Shown one piece after another: positions 8,678 through 18,369 of a DNA stretch of 64,000 nucleotides. Numbering within the stretch: position 1 is the first letter of the stretch; each line of letters begins with the position of its first letter. The notes below the pieces were generated by a model. The model was not told the DNA's origin and did not search any database. It saw only the letters and a list, made by a program, of their open reading frames with translations. Source of the stretch: G965218495 sp965218495 (GTDB lineage: Bacteria > Bacteroidota > Rhodothermia > Rhodothermales > Bin80); NCBI GenBank assembly GCA_965218495.1, contig OZ244626.1:1426001-1490000 (forward strand), given 5' to 3'. The position numbers and the translations under genes are program-made.

Positions 8678-9928
8678 ATGTCCACAGACAAGCACCCTTC
8701 GCCCTCCGCGGGCACACGCATCACAGCCGACGCGCAGGGCGCGTTGACCGTACCGGATAATCCAATAGTACCGTTCATAGAGGGTGATGGCATTGGCCCC
8801 GACATCTGGCGCGCCGCGCAAATGGTCTTTGACCACGCCGTAGCGCACGCCTACGGCGCCAGCCGCAAAATCGCCTGGCGCGAAGTTTACGCTGGGGACA
8901 AGGCCCACCGCCAAGTTGGGGAGTGGCTACCCGAAGGCACGCTCCAGGCAATCCGAAAGTATCGCGTTGCCATCAAGGGGCCGCTCACCACGCCTGTTGG
9001 CGGGGGCATTCGCAGCCTCAATGTCGCGTTGCGGCAGAAGCTAGACCTCTATGCCTGCGTGCGACCTACACGCTACTTTCGTGGCGTGCCCTCGCCGGTG
9101 CGGCAGCCGGAGCACGTTGACATGATAATTTTCCGTGAGAATTCTGAGGATATCTATGCGGGCATAGAGTTTCAGGACGGCGAACCGGACACGGCGCGTT
9201 TCAAGGCACTGCTCGCGGAGGAATTTCCTGAGCGTTTCGGTAAGATCCGGTTTCCGAGTACGACTGGGATTGGCCTGAAACCCGTTTCGCGGGAAGGGAC
9301 TGCACGAATCGTCCGTGCAGCTATCAAGCACGCCGTAGGTATGGGCAAGCCCAGCGTGACACTCGTTCACAAGGGCAACATCATGAAGTTTACCGAGGGC
9401 AGCTTCCGCGATTGGGGCTACCAGGTAGCTTATGACGAGTTTGGGGCCAGGCCGCTAGACGGTGGTCCGTGGCATGCTATTGAGGACTCGGGGGTCATTG
9501 TCAAGGACGTAATTGCAGATGCGTTTCTGCAGCAGATCCTAACCAGGCCCAAGGAATACAGCGTGATCGCGACTATGAACCTTAATGGGGACTATATCTC
9601 GGACGCGCTGGCAGCGCAAGTCGGAGGCATAGGTATTGCGCCAGGCGCCAACATCAATTATGATACTGGGCTCGCCCTCTTTGAGGCTACGCACGGCACT
9701 GCGCCAAAATATGCCAATCAGGACAAGGTAAATCCGAGTTCACTGGTCCTCTCTGGCGAGATGATGCTCCGCCACCTCGGATGGGACGGAGCCGCAGACA
9801 CTATCATCCGAGCTGTTGAGGCGACCATAGGTGAGAAGCGCGTCACCTACGACTTTCACCGCCTGATGGAAGGCGCGACGCTTCTGAAGTGCAGCGAGTA
9901 CGCGCAAGCCCTCTGCGAAAACATGTAG
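8678..9928 (+). CDS. icd: NADP-dependent isocitrate dehydrogenase
   Basis: A 416-residue dimeric-type isocitrate dehydrogenase that oxidatively decarboxylates isocitrate to 2-oxoglutarate in the citric acid cycle. Family landmarks in order: PFIEGDGIGPDIWRAAQ near the N-terminus, the KGPLTTPVGGGIRSLNVALRQ substrate loop, FRENSEDIYAGIE (the serine phosphorylated in enteric enzymes lies in the preceding loop), HKGNIMKFTEGSFRDWGY, and the NLNGDYISDALAAQVGGIG metal site. The cofactor loop ATHGTAPKYANQDKVNPSS is present; NADP use is assigned by subfamily resemblance. The ATG at 8678 is preceded immediately by an in-frame TTG. It stands alone, with gene-poor DNA on both sides. Confidence 0.95.
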   Translation: MSTDKHPSPSAGTRITADAQGALTVPDNPIVPFIEGDGIGPDIWRAAQMVFDHAVAHAYGASRKIAWREVYAGDKAHRQVGEWLPEGTLQAIRKYRVAIKGPLTTPVGGGIRSLNVALRQKLDLYACVRPTRYFRGVPSPVRQPEHVDMIIFRENSEDIYAGIEFQDGEPDTARFKALLAEEFPERFGKIRFPSTTGIGLKPVSREGTARIVRAAIKHAVGMGKPSVTLVHKGNIMKFTEGSFRDWGYQVAYDEFGARPLDGGPWHAIEDSGVIVKDVIADAFLQQILTRPKEYSVIATMNLNGDYISDALAAQVGGIGIAPGANINYDTGLALFEATHGTAPKYANQDKVNPSSLVLSGEMMLRHLGWDGAADTIIRAVEATIGEKRVTYDFHRLMEGATLLKCSEYAQALCENM

Positions 9929-10965
9929 TGCTCGAGACACGCCGAATAAACCCTTTTTTGGGAGCGACTACGCTCTGTATGTCGCAAAGGCAGCGGTGCA
10001 GATCGCGGTAGGAGCATGGGTGGCACTTGGCCACTGACGCGATCGCACTGGGCGACAGAATCACGGTGCTCGGCTACGGCAACATTCATCCTGAGGCACT
10101 CCAGTCCCAGTCGCGCTGTGAAATTGTCGTTCGTTCAACCACTGCGCTTTCATACCGAGGCAACCATTAGGGTCAAGTTTGACTTCACTCATGGAGCGTC
10201 TGCCAGATGCAATTCACCAACCAGATGGCATCTAGAACTCGGTAACCCGAGAATTCGCCTTCCTCGTCCCTCCTCCCGCTTGCCTGTGTTAGAACGGCAT
10301 ACCCCTTGGATCCATTCGCTGGTTTGGGGCAGCCGACGATTGGGCCCAGCACATCGTGAGTCGCGCCTGCAGAAGCGAGACACTTCCGACCATGTTCTAA
10401 CCCGCGAAAGTACAGTCGTCATCGCGGACGAGATGGCTGGGGAGTACTCGATGGCCTTCATGCAGACCAAGCGTGTCTGGAAACGCAGCACAAGGTTTTA
10501 AAGAGCGAATCCAAGGCTCAATTTCGGGAACGAATGCTACATGGTTCCGAAAGCACCACTGAGCCGCGAGGTCATTGAATCAGGTCTTGTTCTCCGCGCC
10601 AAAACCCTGTGCAGTGCTGCTGGCATTCGCCGAAACCCAAGTCAGGGTGCTTGGCATCGCAGCAGTGATTGCCGACAGCTAGTTGCTCCTCGGCGGCGCT
10701 TCCGGCGTATGGCCAAGATAGGAGGACGCCAGCCGTTCTCCAGAAGTATCGATCTAAGGGACGACGGGCTACGGCCGTTAGACAAATGAGACGGTACTTG
10801 GGCGCACCCTTGGGTCACAGATCACTGTCATTGGCGTAGCGCTAAGTATCGAAGGTGATTGGCCCCTGGATTGAATTCCATGCGATAGCAACACAGTAGG
10901 CCAAGGCGACACCATGCCACGAGCGACCGTCTGCTCCATACCGCCGGCCGCCACGGCCATGTACG
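9929..10965. other. Gene-poor interval downstream of icd
   Basis: About 1 kb without a convincing gene. A short run around 10030-10115 on the plus strand (ATDAIALGDRITVLGYGNIH) faintly recalls the core of HU-like DNA-binding proteins but soon hits stops, so it could be a decayed remnant or chance. A 161-codon frame at 10016-10501 has no protein-like features. Confidence 0.45.
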
Positions 10966-13497
10966 TCATCGCCGGTACACGAATGTCTTCGTGTAGGTCT
11001 CGGTCTCGGATCCAGCCATTACTGTGAGTCGCGCAAAGTATGTACCTGACGCAACTCCCTCCGGGGTCCACACAGCACTGCGAGGGCCTGTTGGTACGGT
11101 GCGATCCAAGAGCGTGGCCACCAAGCGACCAAGGCCGTCAAAGACTTCCAGCCTAACCGTAGCACCTTCTGGCACCGAATAAGGCAGGTGTACCTCTGCA
11201 CCAAACGGGTTTGGATAGGGCTCCCTTAAACGGGGTTCAGCCAAGGAGGGCGTTTGGTCGTCGGTGCCCGTGATAACATCCTTCAGATCCAACTTATACA
11301 TCGAGCGCCCGTGCGTGCCGGCTACCAGGAAATGGTCATTGCCATCGTAAAAGATCTTCATGTCGTACACCGACACGCTGGGGATGCCATCTCCCAAAAT
11401 GTCCCAGCTGCCACCATTATCAGTGCTCGCAAAGGCGCCGATATCGGTGCCCACAAACAGGTACTTCGCGTCTACTGGGTCCACCGCGAATGCGTTCACC
11501 GGTGCATCGGGCAAGTTAGAAGATATGTCTTCCCACGTAACGCCCATATCGCGTGTCCGGAATACGTGTGGCTGGTCGTCCCGCCATTTCAGTCCGGAAT
11601 ACGTCACGTACGCCACGCTGGCATCGAATGGATCCACCACGACTCGAGTGACCCACCGTACCGGCAGCGTGCCCGAGATGCGCGTCCATGACGACGCGTA
11701 GTCCGATGTGACCCAGACGTATCCATCGTCCGTGCCAACGTAGATGACAGTCGAGTCCGAGGGCGCCGGCCCAATGGCGGAAATCGTGCCCAGCAGCGCA
11801 TACCCACCTCGCACGAGGCTCGGGCTCGCCGCTTCCCACAGCTGCGCGCCATTCACCGTTCGGTATAGGCGGGAGGTGCCGTAGTACATCACCTCCGGGT
11901 TCTGTGGGGATATGGCAACGGGCGTGGACCAGTTTGTTTGTTCTTCAGTAGAGATGCCGCTCGTAGCGATGGAGTACTGCCCAGTGGAAAGGGTTATCCT
12001 AACAAGATTCCCAAATTGGGACTCTGCGTACACGCGATCCGGCTGATTCGGGTGAACGATGACGTAAAATCCGTCGCCTCCCCAGATGGGCGTCCAGTCG
12101 TTTGGGCCGCTACTGCGCAGCGTGCCGTTGTCCTGAGTGCCTCCGTAAAACCGATTCGGGTCGGAGGGGTCTAGTCCTATTTCGTAGAACTGCGTGTTGG
12201 GCAACCTCGCCACGCGCGTAAAGGTGTTCTGACCCTGGCTGTACGACCAGGTGTCGATCCCACCGTCATGGCCTATCAGCGCAACATCTTGGCTCACAGG
12301 CTTGAATGCGAATGCATGGTAGTCCACATGCGAAAGAACCCGGGCGTCCCATGTTTCGCCGCCGTTGCGCGTCACATGTAGATCGACGTCCCCAATGAAG
12401 GCAATGCCGCAGTCATGCGGCGCAAATTTCACCTGGCCAAAATACCAAGTGAATGGACCCGCAGAAATGCCGCCTTGCGTCTCGGCCCACGTCGTGCCTC
12501 CGTCAACCGACTTGTAGATGCCCATGTGCGTTGCAGAGTGATTGTATAGCGCAAGCATTACGTCCGGGTTGCTTGGGCAGAGCGCCAAGCCTATTCGCCC
12601 GACATCATCCTGCTGCGGCAGCCCCGTTTCCGCGCCTAGGCGCTCCCAGGTGTCGCCGCCGTCAGCGGACTTGTACACGCCGCTTGAGGGCCCGCTAAGG
12701 CGCGCGGTAGTGACCCGTCGCGCACGCTCCCATGCCGCGGCGAAGAGAATCTCGGGGTCGTCTGGGCGCATCACGAGGTCAATGATGCCCGTCGAGTCAT
12801 TCACGAACAACGACTGCTCCCACGTGAGTCCGGCATCGACGCTGCGGTAGACCCCGCGATGCGGTCCGGGCGCAAAGTAGGAGCCGATGGCGGCCACGTA
12901 CACGCGATTCGGGCTGTTGGGGTCAACCAGGACGCGAGCCGTGTTGGCGGTGAGCAACAAGCCCGAATAGTCCCATGTGCCGCCCCCATCAATGGACTTG
13001 AAGACGCCCGCACCCACGAAGTTATTGTGTCCGCCGTTCCCTTCGCCTGTGGCAACGTAGATTATGTCAGTATCGGTGGGGTCTATTCCAATGTCGCCGA
13101 TATTCTGAGACGGCAAAGCGTCAAAGATCGGCAACCAGGTGTTCCCTCCGTCCGTCGACTTGAATACGCCTCCTGTTGCAGACCCTGCATAAACAATCTC
13201 GGGACGCTGGATATCGAACTCGATATCCGAGATACGCCCCGGAATATTAGTGGGACCGAGCAACTCCCAAGACCCAAAAGCAGAAGCCTTGGCTGGTGCC
13301 CGCATCGCCTCCAAGGCCTCGTAGGCGTCCCGATAGGCATAGGGATCCGCCTGGAAGTAGGGAAACGTTCGCTTTATCCACTCGTACTCGTTAGGCTTGC
13401 GCGTGCGCTCCGTCGGCCCAGGCTCACCATCAGGCAGCAGCAGGAAGACGACGCCGATAGCGATCCCAAGAACGAGTAAAGTGCGGTGTATTGGCAC
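10966..13497 (-). CDS. Secreted Asp-box (BNR/sortilin-like) beta-propeller protein with C-terminal sorting domain
   Basis: About 843 residues. An N-terminal hydrophobic segment (LLVLGIAIGVVFLLLP) serves as signal peptide or anchor. It is followed by many Asp-box repeats such as STDGGNTW, SIDGGGTW, SVDAGLTW, SADGGDTW, SVDGGTTW and STDNGGSW, spread from about residue 110 to 740 and implying one or two large beta-propellers of the VPS10/sialidase-like type. The last 85 residues (EPYPNPFGAEVHLPYS, then GVASGTYFARL) form a type A sorting domain of type IX secretion. No hydrolase active site could be recognised, so the role is unknown but extracellular. The open frame starts with TTG at 13515; GTG at 13497 gives a more normal signal sequence and was chosen. 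Confidence 0.85.
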   Translation of the reverse strand: MPIHRTLLVLGIAIGVVFLLLPDGEPGPTERTRKPNEYEWIKRTFPYFQADPYAYRDAYEALEAMRAPAKASAFGSWELLGPTNIPGRISDIEFDIQRPEIVYAGSATGGVFKSTDGGNTWLPIFDALPSQNIGDIGIDPTDTDIIYVATGEGNGGHNNFVGAGVFKSIDGGGTWDYSGLLLTANTARVLVDPNSPNRVYVAAIGSYFAPGPHRGVYRSVDAGLTWEQSLFVNDSTGIIDLVMRPDDPEILFAAAWERARRVTTARLSGPSSGVYKSADGGDTWERLGAETGLPQQDDVGRIGLALCPSNPDVMLALYNHSATHMGIYKSVDGGTTWAETQGGISAGPFTWYFGQVKFAPHDCGIAFIGDVDLHVTRNGGETWDARVLSHVDYHAFAFKPVSQDVALIGHDGGIDTWSYSQGQNTFTRVARLPNTQFYEIGLDPSDPNRFYGGTQDNGTLRSSGPNDWTPIWGGDGFYVIVHPNQPDRVYAESQFGNLVRITLSTGQYSIATSGISTEEQTNWSTPVAISPQNPEVMYYGTSRLYRTVNGAQLWEAASPSLVRGGYALLGTISAIGPAPSDSTVIYVGTDDGYVWVTSDYASSWTRISGTLPVRWVTRVVVDPFDASVAYVTYSGLKWRDDQPHVFRTRDMGVTWEDISSNLPDAPVNAFAVDPVDAKYLFVGTDIGAFASTDNGGSWDILGDGIPSVSVYDMKIFYDGNDHFLVAGTHGRSMYKLDLKDVITGTDDQTPSLAEPRLREPYPNPFGAEVHLPYSVPEGATVRLEVFDGLGRLVATLLDRTVPTGPRSAVWTPEGVASGTYFARLTVMAGSETETYTKTFVYRR

Positions 13498-14001
13498 GAT
13501 GGCGCCGTTTACCAAGCCTGGTTCGTGGGCCCAAACATGACCTGCTTCGAATGGGTACTAGCGGAGTTACCCATGCAGCGCATGGGTGTTCCTATGCGCC
13601 AGGTGACCTTACAAGGAGTCTGCGCCGCGCAAACATCTCTTAGCATGGCATCGGGGCAGGATCGCACCTTGGGGCAGTTGTCTGCAGGAGACAGGTACCG
13701 GCAAGGGGAGCCGTTATGAGCAATAGTCCGCGGACAGAACCGGTCGATTCTTCGATGCCGCCTGACTGAACACCGACTCTTGCCGACAGGGAGTCACTTG
13801 TCGCGCAAACGATAAACACTTCGGCAAGCCCAATCGCAGACCAGACCGCAAACAGAGTGGTTTCTTAGGTTGAGGCGCCCGTGCACGGGGTAGGCTGTGC
13901 CGGGGGGGGTCAGAGGCGTGCAAGCAGAGATAGATCGGAGGATGAATAAGCTGGAGATCATTTAAAAGGCGCCTATGTGCTTAAGTGAAACCGGTCGCGT
14001 C
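13498..14001. other. Intergenic interval, no gene seen
   Basis: Short random frames only. It includes the promoter side of the Asp-box protein gene and runs into the IS1595 relic. Confidence 0.5.
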
Positions 14002-14251
14002 CTATGCATGGGTCCGTAGCTTGCCTTTGGCTCGAAGCCTGCGATTCAAAACCAGCCGCGCCGCCTCAGTCACCGCCAGCCCCGCATAGCGCGGATTTGG
14101 GCTTGGCGCGTGGTTTATAACGCTGAGCGTCTTTCCACATGTGCGGCAACGATACGGCATGGTCTTGTGGTTGCGCTCATAGGTGTAAACGCTTTTGCAA
14201 CACGGGCGCTTGCGCCTGTCCGGCCATACAACTGCCTCAAGCCAGCGCTAG
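14002..14251 (-). pseudogene. IS1595-family relic, distal part: zinc ribbon fused to passenger-protein C-terminus
   Basis: Translating the minus strand from 14250 gives RWLEAVVWPDRRKRPCCKS, then MPYRCRTCGKTLSV. This matches the zinc-ribbon region of the intact IS1595 transposase in this window (WFEAVIWPDGR, then MPYRCRGCKRFFSV at 33799-32858). Without a stop it continues into APSPNPRYAGLAVTEAAR, matching the small passenger gene of that same intact IS (AANPRYGGLTILEATR at 32806-32618), and ends at TAG 14002-14004. An internal deletion has removed the transposase catalytic domain and joined the two genes in frame. The proximal part of the same relic is at 16049-16144, displaced by an IS1380 insertion. 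Confidence 0.85.
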
Positions 14252-16048
14252 CCCGGATAAATCACCAGTGTGCCAAGAATGGGAACCCAAGCCCCACGTA
14301 AGTGTATGATGTGCAATCAGTTATAACCATCCTTTGCACTGCAAATGAGCAAAACAGACTGTCATACTGAAGAGCTTCGTTTCGAGGACTTGGGACGGCG
14401 TAAAGTGGTCGGAAAGTTCGACGGCGGCCCTATGTCCTCGGACGCAGGTGCGCTGCTGTTACGGGAGGCCGACCGGATGTTCGACGTCATAGGCCGTTTT
14501 GCCGCCTGCTTCACCGACCACCGTGATCCCAGCAGGGTCGAGCATACCGTGGAGGCGATGCTCAGGCAACGTGTCTACGCGATATGCTTGGGCTACGAAG
14601 ACGTGAACGACCATGACCGTCTGCGGGACGATCCCGTGTTGGCCATGGGCGTGGGCTGCGAAGATGTAACAGGTGCGCACCGGGCACGGGAACGCGACCA
14701 GGGACATCCGCTGGCGAGTTCCAGCACACTGAACCGACTGGAGCTCGGCTCCAAAGGAGGGGCCGCATCGCACAGGTACAAGCGCATCGTAGCGGACCCT
14801 GAAAAGATCGACACCATGCTCGCGGACTTGTTCATGGATGTAACGGGCGAGGAGCCAGAGCATATCGTGTTGGATCTCGATGCTACCGATGACGCGATTC
14901 ACGGCAAGCAGGAGGGGCGCTTCTTTCATGGTTACTATGGCCACTACTGCTACTTACCGCTGTACATCGTTAGCGGTAAGCATGTGCTGGCCGCTCGTCT
15001 GCGCCCCTCCAACATTGACGCATCAGCGGGCACGACAGAGGAGTTGGCGCCAGTGATAGCGCGTATCCGTGCGCGGTGGCCGCAGGTGCCCATCTGGATT
15101 CGTGCAGATGCAGGATTCTGCCGCGATGATATCATGGCATGGTGCGAAGCACAGGGCCTGCACTACATCATTGGTATGCCGCTCAATGCGCGGCTGAAAC
15201 GCATCGTTGAGGAGGCTATGGAGCAGAGTCAGGCCACCTGCGAGGCCAGCGGGCAGCCTTCGCGGCGCTTCCGCAGCTTCGAGTACCAGACGAAGGACAG
15301 CTGGAGCTGTGCTCGGCGCGTGATAGCCAAGGCGGAATGGCTGCCTGGACCGCGCGGCTATAACGCGCGATTCGTCGTCACCAATTTCAGCGAAGACGCG
15401 TACGACGCGCGCACGCTATACGAGGATTTGTATTGTGCGCGTGGAGACATGGAGAACCGGCTCAAGGAGCAGCAGCTTACCCTGTTCGCTGACCGCACCT
15501 CTACGTCCATGATGGAGAGCAACCAGTTGCGCCTGTACTTCTCTACGGTCGCCAACACCCTGATGACCATCATCAAGACCTTTGGCTTGCAGGGCACCGC
15601 GATGGCGCAGGCGCAGTGCGCTACTATCCGTGTGCGGCTACTGAAGATCGCAGCACTGGTGGTGGTAAGCGTACGCCGAGTCCGCCTGCTCTTGCCCGAG
15701 GCCTATCCCTGGCAGCAACTGTTCGCGCGCGTGCTAAGCAACCTGCGCGGCGCTGTGCACACCACCACGGTCGGCGCGCGCGCCTCACCTTCATAGGCCG
15801 TTCCGGATCCAACTTATCCCACAGATTGATAGACGCCACATGGTGGTTGCTGGATACGTGTATCCAAGAAGCACCGGTGCGCGAACAAAAGCCTTGATTC
15901 GCGCTCGAAACATGCCCGAAACAGCGCTTGCTGCCGCCGACTATTCGCTCTGGAAGGCGGGAATCAGCATTCGCGTTCGCAAACCGTGACCCACTGCCTA
16001 CAGACGCCCCGAATTATGGCGATTCAAGAGCTTGGTGAGCGATGCGGG
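14252..16048. mobile_element. IS1380-family insertion sequence (1797 bp), CTAG target duplication
   Basis: The ends carry imperfect inverted repeats: left CCCGGATAAATCACCAG, right (inverted) CCCGCATCGCTCACCAA. They are flanked by CTAG on both sides (14248-14251 and 16049-16052). Removing the element and one CTAG rejoins the two halves of an IS1595 relic in register (DEAAA, stop, RWLEAVVWP), which fixes the boundaries well. The single transposase lies at 14345-15796; the 250 bp after it are non-coding. Confidence 0.85.
14345..15796 (+). CDS. IS1380-family transposase (DDE)
   Basis: 483 residues, the normal length for the family. The N-terminus has FDGGPMSSDAGALLLREAD, typical of IS1380/DDE group 1. 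Candidate catalytic residues are the first Asp in LDLDATDDAIHG, the second in IRADAGFC and the Glu in CARGDMENRLKEQQ. No frameshift or internal stop is seen, so it may be active. ATG at 14345 lies about 95 bp inside the left inverted repeat. Confidence 0.93.
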   Translation: MSKTDCHTEELRFEDLGRRKVVGKFDGGPMSSDAGALLLREADRMFDVIGRFAACFTDHRDPSRVEHTVEAMLRQRVYAICLGYEDVNDHDRLRDDPVLAMGVGCEDVTGAHRARERDQGHPLASSSTLNRLELGSKGGAASHRYKRIVADPEKIDTMLADLFMDVTGEEPEHIVLDLDATDDAIHGKQEGRFFHGYYGHYCYLPLYIVSGKHVLAARLRPSNIDASAGTTEELAPVIARIRARWPQVPIWIRADAGFCRDDIMAWCEAQGLHYIIGMPLNARLKRIVEEAMEQSQATCEASGQPSRRFRSFEYQTKDSWSCARRVIAKAEWLPGPRGYNARFVVTNFSEDAYDARTLYEDLYCARGDMENRLKEQQLTLFADRTSTSMMESNQLRLYFSTVANTLMTIIKTFGLQGTAMAQAQCATIRVRLLKIAALVVVSVRRVRLLLPEAYPWQQLFARVLSNLRGAVHTTTVGARASPS

Positions 16049-16144
16049 CTAGGCCGCCGCCTCGTCTGGAATCTTTTCGGACAGCTGCACCTTGCTGATA
16101 CCCTTGCGATTGCTGCGTCCCGGCCCCTGATTTGGCTTGTCCAC
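16049..16144 (-). pseudogene. IS1595-family relic, proximal (N-terminal) part
   Basis: The minus strand from GTG at 16144 reads VDKPNQGPGRSNRKGISK then VQLSEKIPDEAAA and a TAG stop. It aligns with the N-terminus of the second relic (MDKPNRGPGRSNRRGISK at 20143) and of the intact transposase (GPGRSYRKGISMVKLAEM). The TAG lies inside the CTAG used as target by IS1380, so the gene was already broken before that insertion. The continuation is at 14251-14002. Confidence 0.85.
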
Positions 16145-16509
16145 TCCTACAAGAATCTGGCAAATAGACTGCATTTGAATCCGCAATTGCCAAATTGAAT
16201 GGCATTTCAGCTTTGAATTTTCCAATCTCCACCGCTATCCACGACCCTGACCGCAGAAATTAGTAAAAGAGGAATCACGCAGGTCTTCAAGACAGGATGC
16301 GCCGCTTGGGTGTGTTTTGAACTGATTCCTGCAATGCAGCGATGGGGTCCGAACTGCCTCTCCTGTTCACTCCCCACTGCAGTGAGCGGCAGTAACCGTC
16401 ACACCAGATGAGCGATCCTTCGCGATTACTGCTAAGAGGCCTCAGCTTCCTGCGCTTCCAGCGTCGGCAACAGCGTATCCTTTACCCATCCGAACTCCGG
16501 GTTAATCTA

Positions 16510-17656
16510 GTGTTATGTCCCAGTAATACGCGACGTTAAACGTTGAATCTTACTGAAGATCGAGTCCGCCGTAGCAACCCAAACAAACGGCGTCGCCTCC
16601 TCATTGTACGCTGCAATGAACTGCTCGATGGTCTGCTTTAACTGCTTTACGCTTGTAAACGAACCCCGTTTGATCGCGCGCCGACTGATTAGACCAAACC
16701 ACCGTTCAACCTGGTTCAGCCACGATGCGGAGGTAGGCGTGAAGTGAAGGTGGTAACGAGGCCGCTTGGACAGCCACGCCATAACTTTCGGATGCTTGTG
16801 CGTTGCGTAGTTGTCCAAGATCAAGTGCAGGTCCAGATCCTTCGGAGTTTCGCGCTCGAGCAGTCGCAAAAAGGAGAGAAACTCCTGATGCCGATGCCGC
16901 GCCATGCATTTCCCAATTACCTTGCCCGTGGCTATGTTGAGTGCTGCGAACAGTGTAGTCGTGCCATGGCGGATGTAGTCATGGGTGTACCCCTCTACAT
17001 AGCCCAGCCCCAATGGCAACGTGGGCTGGGAGCGGTTGAGTGCTTGTATTTGGCTCTTTTCGTCCACGCACAACACGATCGCGTGATCGGGCGGGTTTAG
17101 ATATAGCCCGGTGATGTCGCGAACCTTTTCGATAAAGAAGGGATCGCTGGACAGCTTGAACGTCCTGCTGCGATGGGGTTTGAGCCCAAAGAGGGCAAAC
17201 CAGCGCTGCACTGTGCTCTTAGACACGCCTTCGGCCTCGGCCATCAGGCGAACGCTCCAAGCATTCGCATGGGCGGGCTTCTGTTGCAGCGCACGATTAA
17301 TCACCTGGGCCACTTTCTCGTCATCGTGCGTTCGGGGCCGTCCCGGACGCAGCTCGTCGTGGAGCCCTTGCAAGCCACGGTCCAAGAACCGGCTCCGCCA
17401 TTTGCTTACGGTGGACGCGGATACTCCCAACGCAAGGGCAACCGCAGCATTGGTGTCCCCAGCCGCGCAGGCCAGAATGGTCTTCGCTCTTTGAACCATG
17501 CCGTGGGGCATAGTAGTGGATTTCGACAAGGCGACGAGCTGGTTTCGCTGCTCATTAGAGAGAACTAGGGGCGCAAGTTTTCTTCCGCGACGCATAGACT
17601 TCTGGCATGGATGGTGAAGTCATTAATATACGTCGCTTATTAATGGGACACAACAC
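16510..17656. mobile_element. IS630-family insertion sequence (1147 bp), TA target duplication
   Basis: Inverted repeats are GTGTTATGTCCCAGTA on the left and GTGTTGTGTCCCATTA on the right (read inward), 14 of 16 identical. They are flanked by TA at 16508-16509 and 17657-17658, the target duplication diagnostic of the IS630/Tc1-mariner superfamily. It sits inside a TPR gene. One intact transposase. Confidence 0.93.
16513..17595 (-). CDS. IS630-family transposase (DDE)
   Basis: 360 residues. The N-terminal half has two helix-turn-helix segments (LALGVSASTVSKWRSRFLDR and AEAEGVSKSTVQRWFALFGL). The C-terminal catalytic domain has Asp in LCVDEKSQIQALNRSQP, Asp in LILDNYATHKHP and Glu in SWLNQVERWFGLI. 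The stop codon lies inside the left inverted repeat. Full length and uninterrupted, so probably functional. Confidence 0.94.
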   Translation of the reverse strand: MRRGRKLAPLVLSNEQRNQLVALSKSTTMPHGMVQRAKTILACAAGDTNAAVALALGVSASTVSKWRSRFLDRGLQGLHDELRPGRPRTHDDEKVAQVINRALQQKPAHANAWSVRLMAEAEGVSKSTVQRWFALFGLKPHRSRTFKLSSDPFFIEKVRDITGLYLNPPDHAIVLCVDEKSQIQALNRSQPTLPLGLGYVEGYTHDYIRHGTTTLFAALNIATGKVIGKCMARHRHQEFLSFLRLLERETPKDLDLHLILDNYATHKHPKVMAWLSKRPRYHLHFTPTSASWLNQVERWFGLISRRAIKRGSFTSVKQLKQTIEQFIAAYNEEATPFVWVATADSIFSKIQRLTSRITGT

Positions 17657-18369
17657 TAGAGTGCCCGCTCAAATGATGTCCGGCCGCTTTCAGGTTGCCT
17701 TGGTCCAAGTAGGCTATGCCTAGTCGTGCGTAAGTCTCGTCATGCCCCCATGACGCAAAAATTGGGTCTGTAATCACTTCTTCGGCAAAAAGACCAGCCG
17801 TCCGTTGCAGATCGTCCACTGCGCGCTCCTTGTTGCCTCCCACAATACGCGGGAGGTTGTAGTCCGTAGTGGCTTTCATCAGTACGACCCGGGGATTATT
17901 GGGCTCGACCTCCCGGGCTCTGGACATTGCACGGCTGAATTTGGGACCAAGGGTAACGGCTTGGAGGGGCCTCACCGTCATCTTTTGGCCATAGACGCCC
18001 GCCAGCATCACCCACCCATCAGCAAACCCTTCATCCTGATCCAGCGCGGCTCTAAGCTGGTCTATCGCATAGTTAATGTGCTCCACGATTGTACGTTTGC
18101 GAGCCAAGTCGTCCTTTTCCAGGAGCCTGTTGACCAGCGAGCTTGCCGCGGACGCAGCATAAGTAACGGGCGAATTTGGCAAGGCTGTCGGTGCCGATAG
18201 CTTGCTCAAAGAGCGCGCGGGCTTCCAGGAGCTTGTCCTCGTCGCCATGATTGCCTCCGTCGTCCAGTAGCTGCTTGCCTTCGAGCAGCAGCTCCCTGGC
18301 CGACTGCGCCTGAACGAGCACACCAATCACAAAGAGTGCAGCAACAGCAAGAGTTTGCATCCTGTACAT

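Larger units (their letters stand above)
16432..18369 (-). pseudogene. TPR-repeat secreted protein, frameshifted and interrupted by IS630
   Basis: The N-terminal frame (from 18369) starts with a signal peptide MQTLAVAALFVIGVLVQAQS and a helical repeat segment (LLEARALFEQAIGTDSLAKF). Near 18180 the reading continues in another frame with SPVTYAASAASSLVNRLLEKDD and typical tetratricopeptide text (EHINYAIDQLRAALDQDEGF, ARLGIAYLDQGNLKAAGHHL). A one-base loss near 17670 shifts the frame again just before the IS630 insertion. Beyond the IS the gene resumes as EINPEFGWVKDTLLPTLEAQ, ending at TAG 16432-16434. At least two frameshifts plus the insertion make this a dead gene. Its original role is unknown; TPR proteins usually mediate protein-protein contacts. 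Confidence 0.8.

Noticed and set aside
10016..10501. 161-codon plus-strand frame and an HU-like run in another register
   Set aside because: The resemblance to HU proteins covers about 20 residues and is broken by stops; not enough for a pseudogene call.
13498..14001. Possible terminal repeats of the IS1595 relic (GGAGAT followed by A/T near 13945 and 16240)
   Set aside because: Only weakly similar and with no target duplication; the relic's true ends were not defined.
14110..14301. 63-codon plus-strand ORF
   Set aside because: It is the antisense shadow of the IS1595 relic and runs into the IS1380 end.
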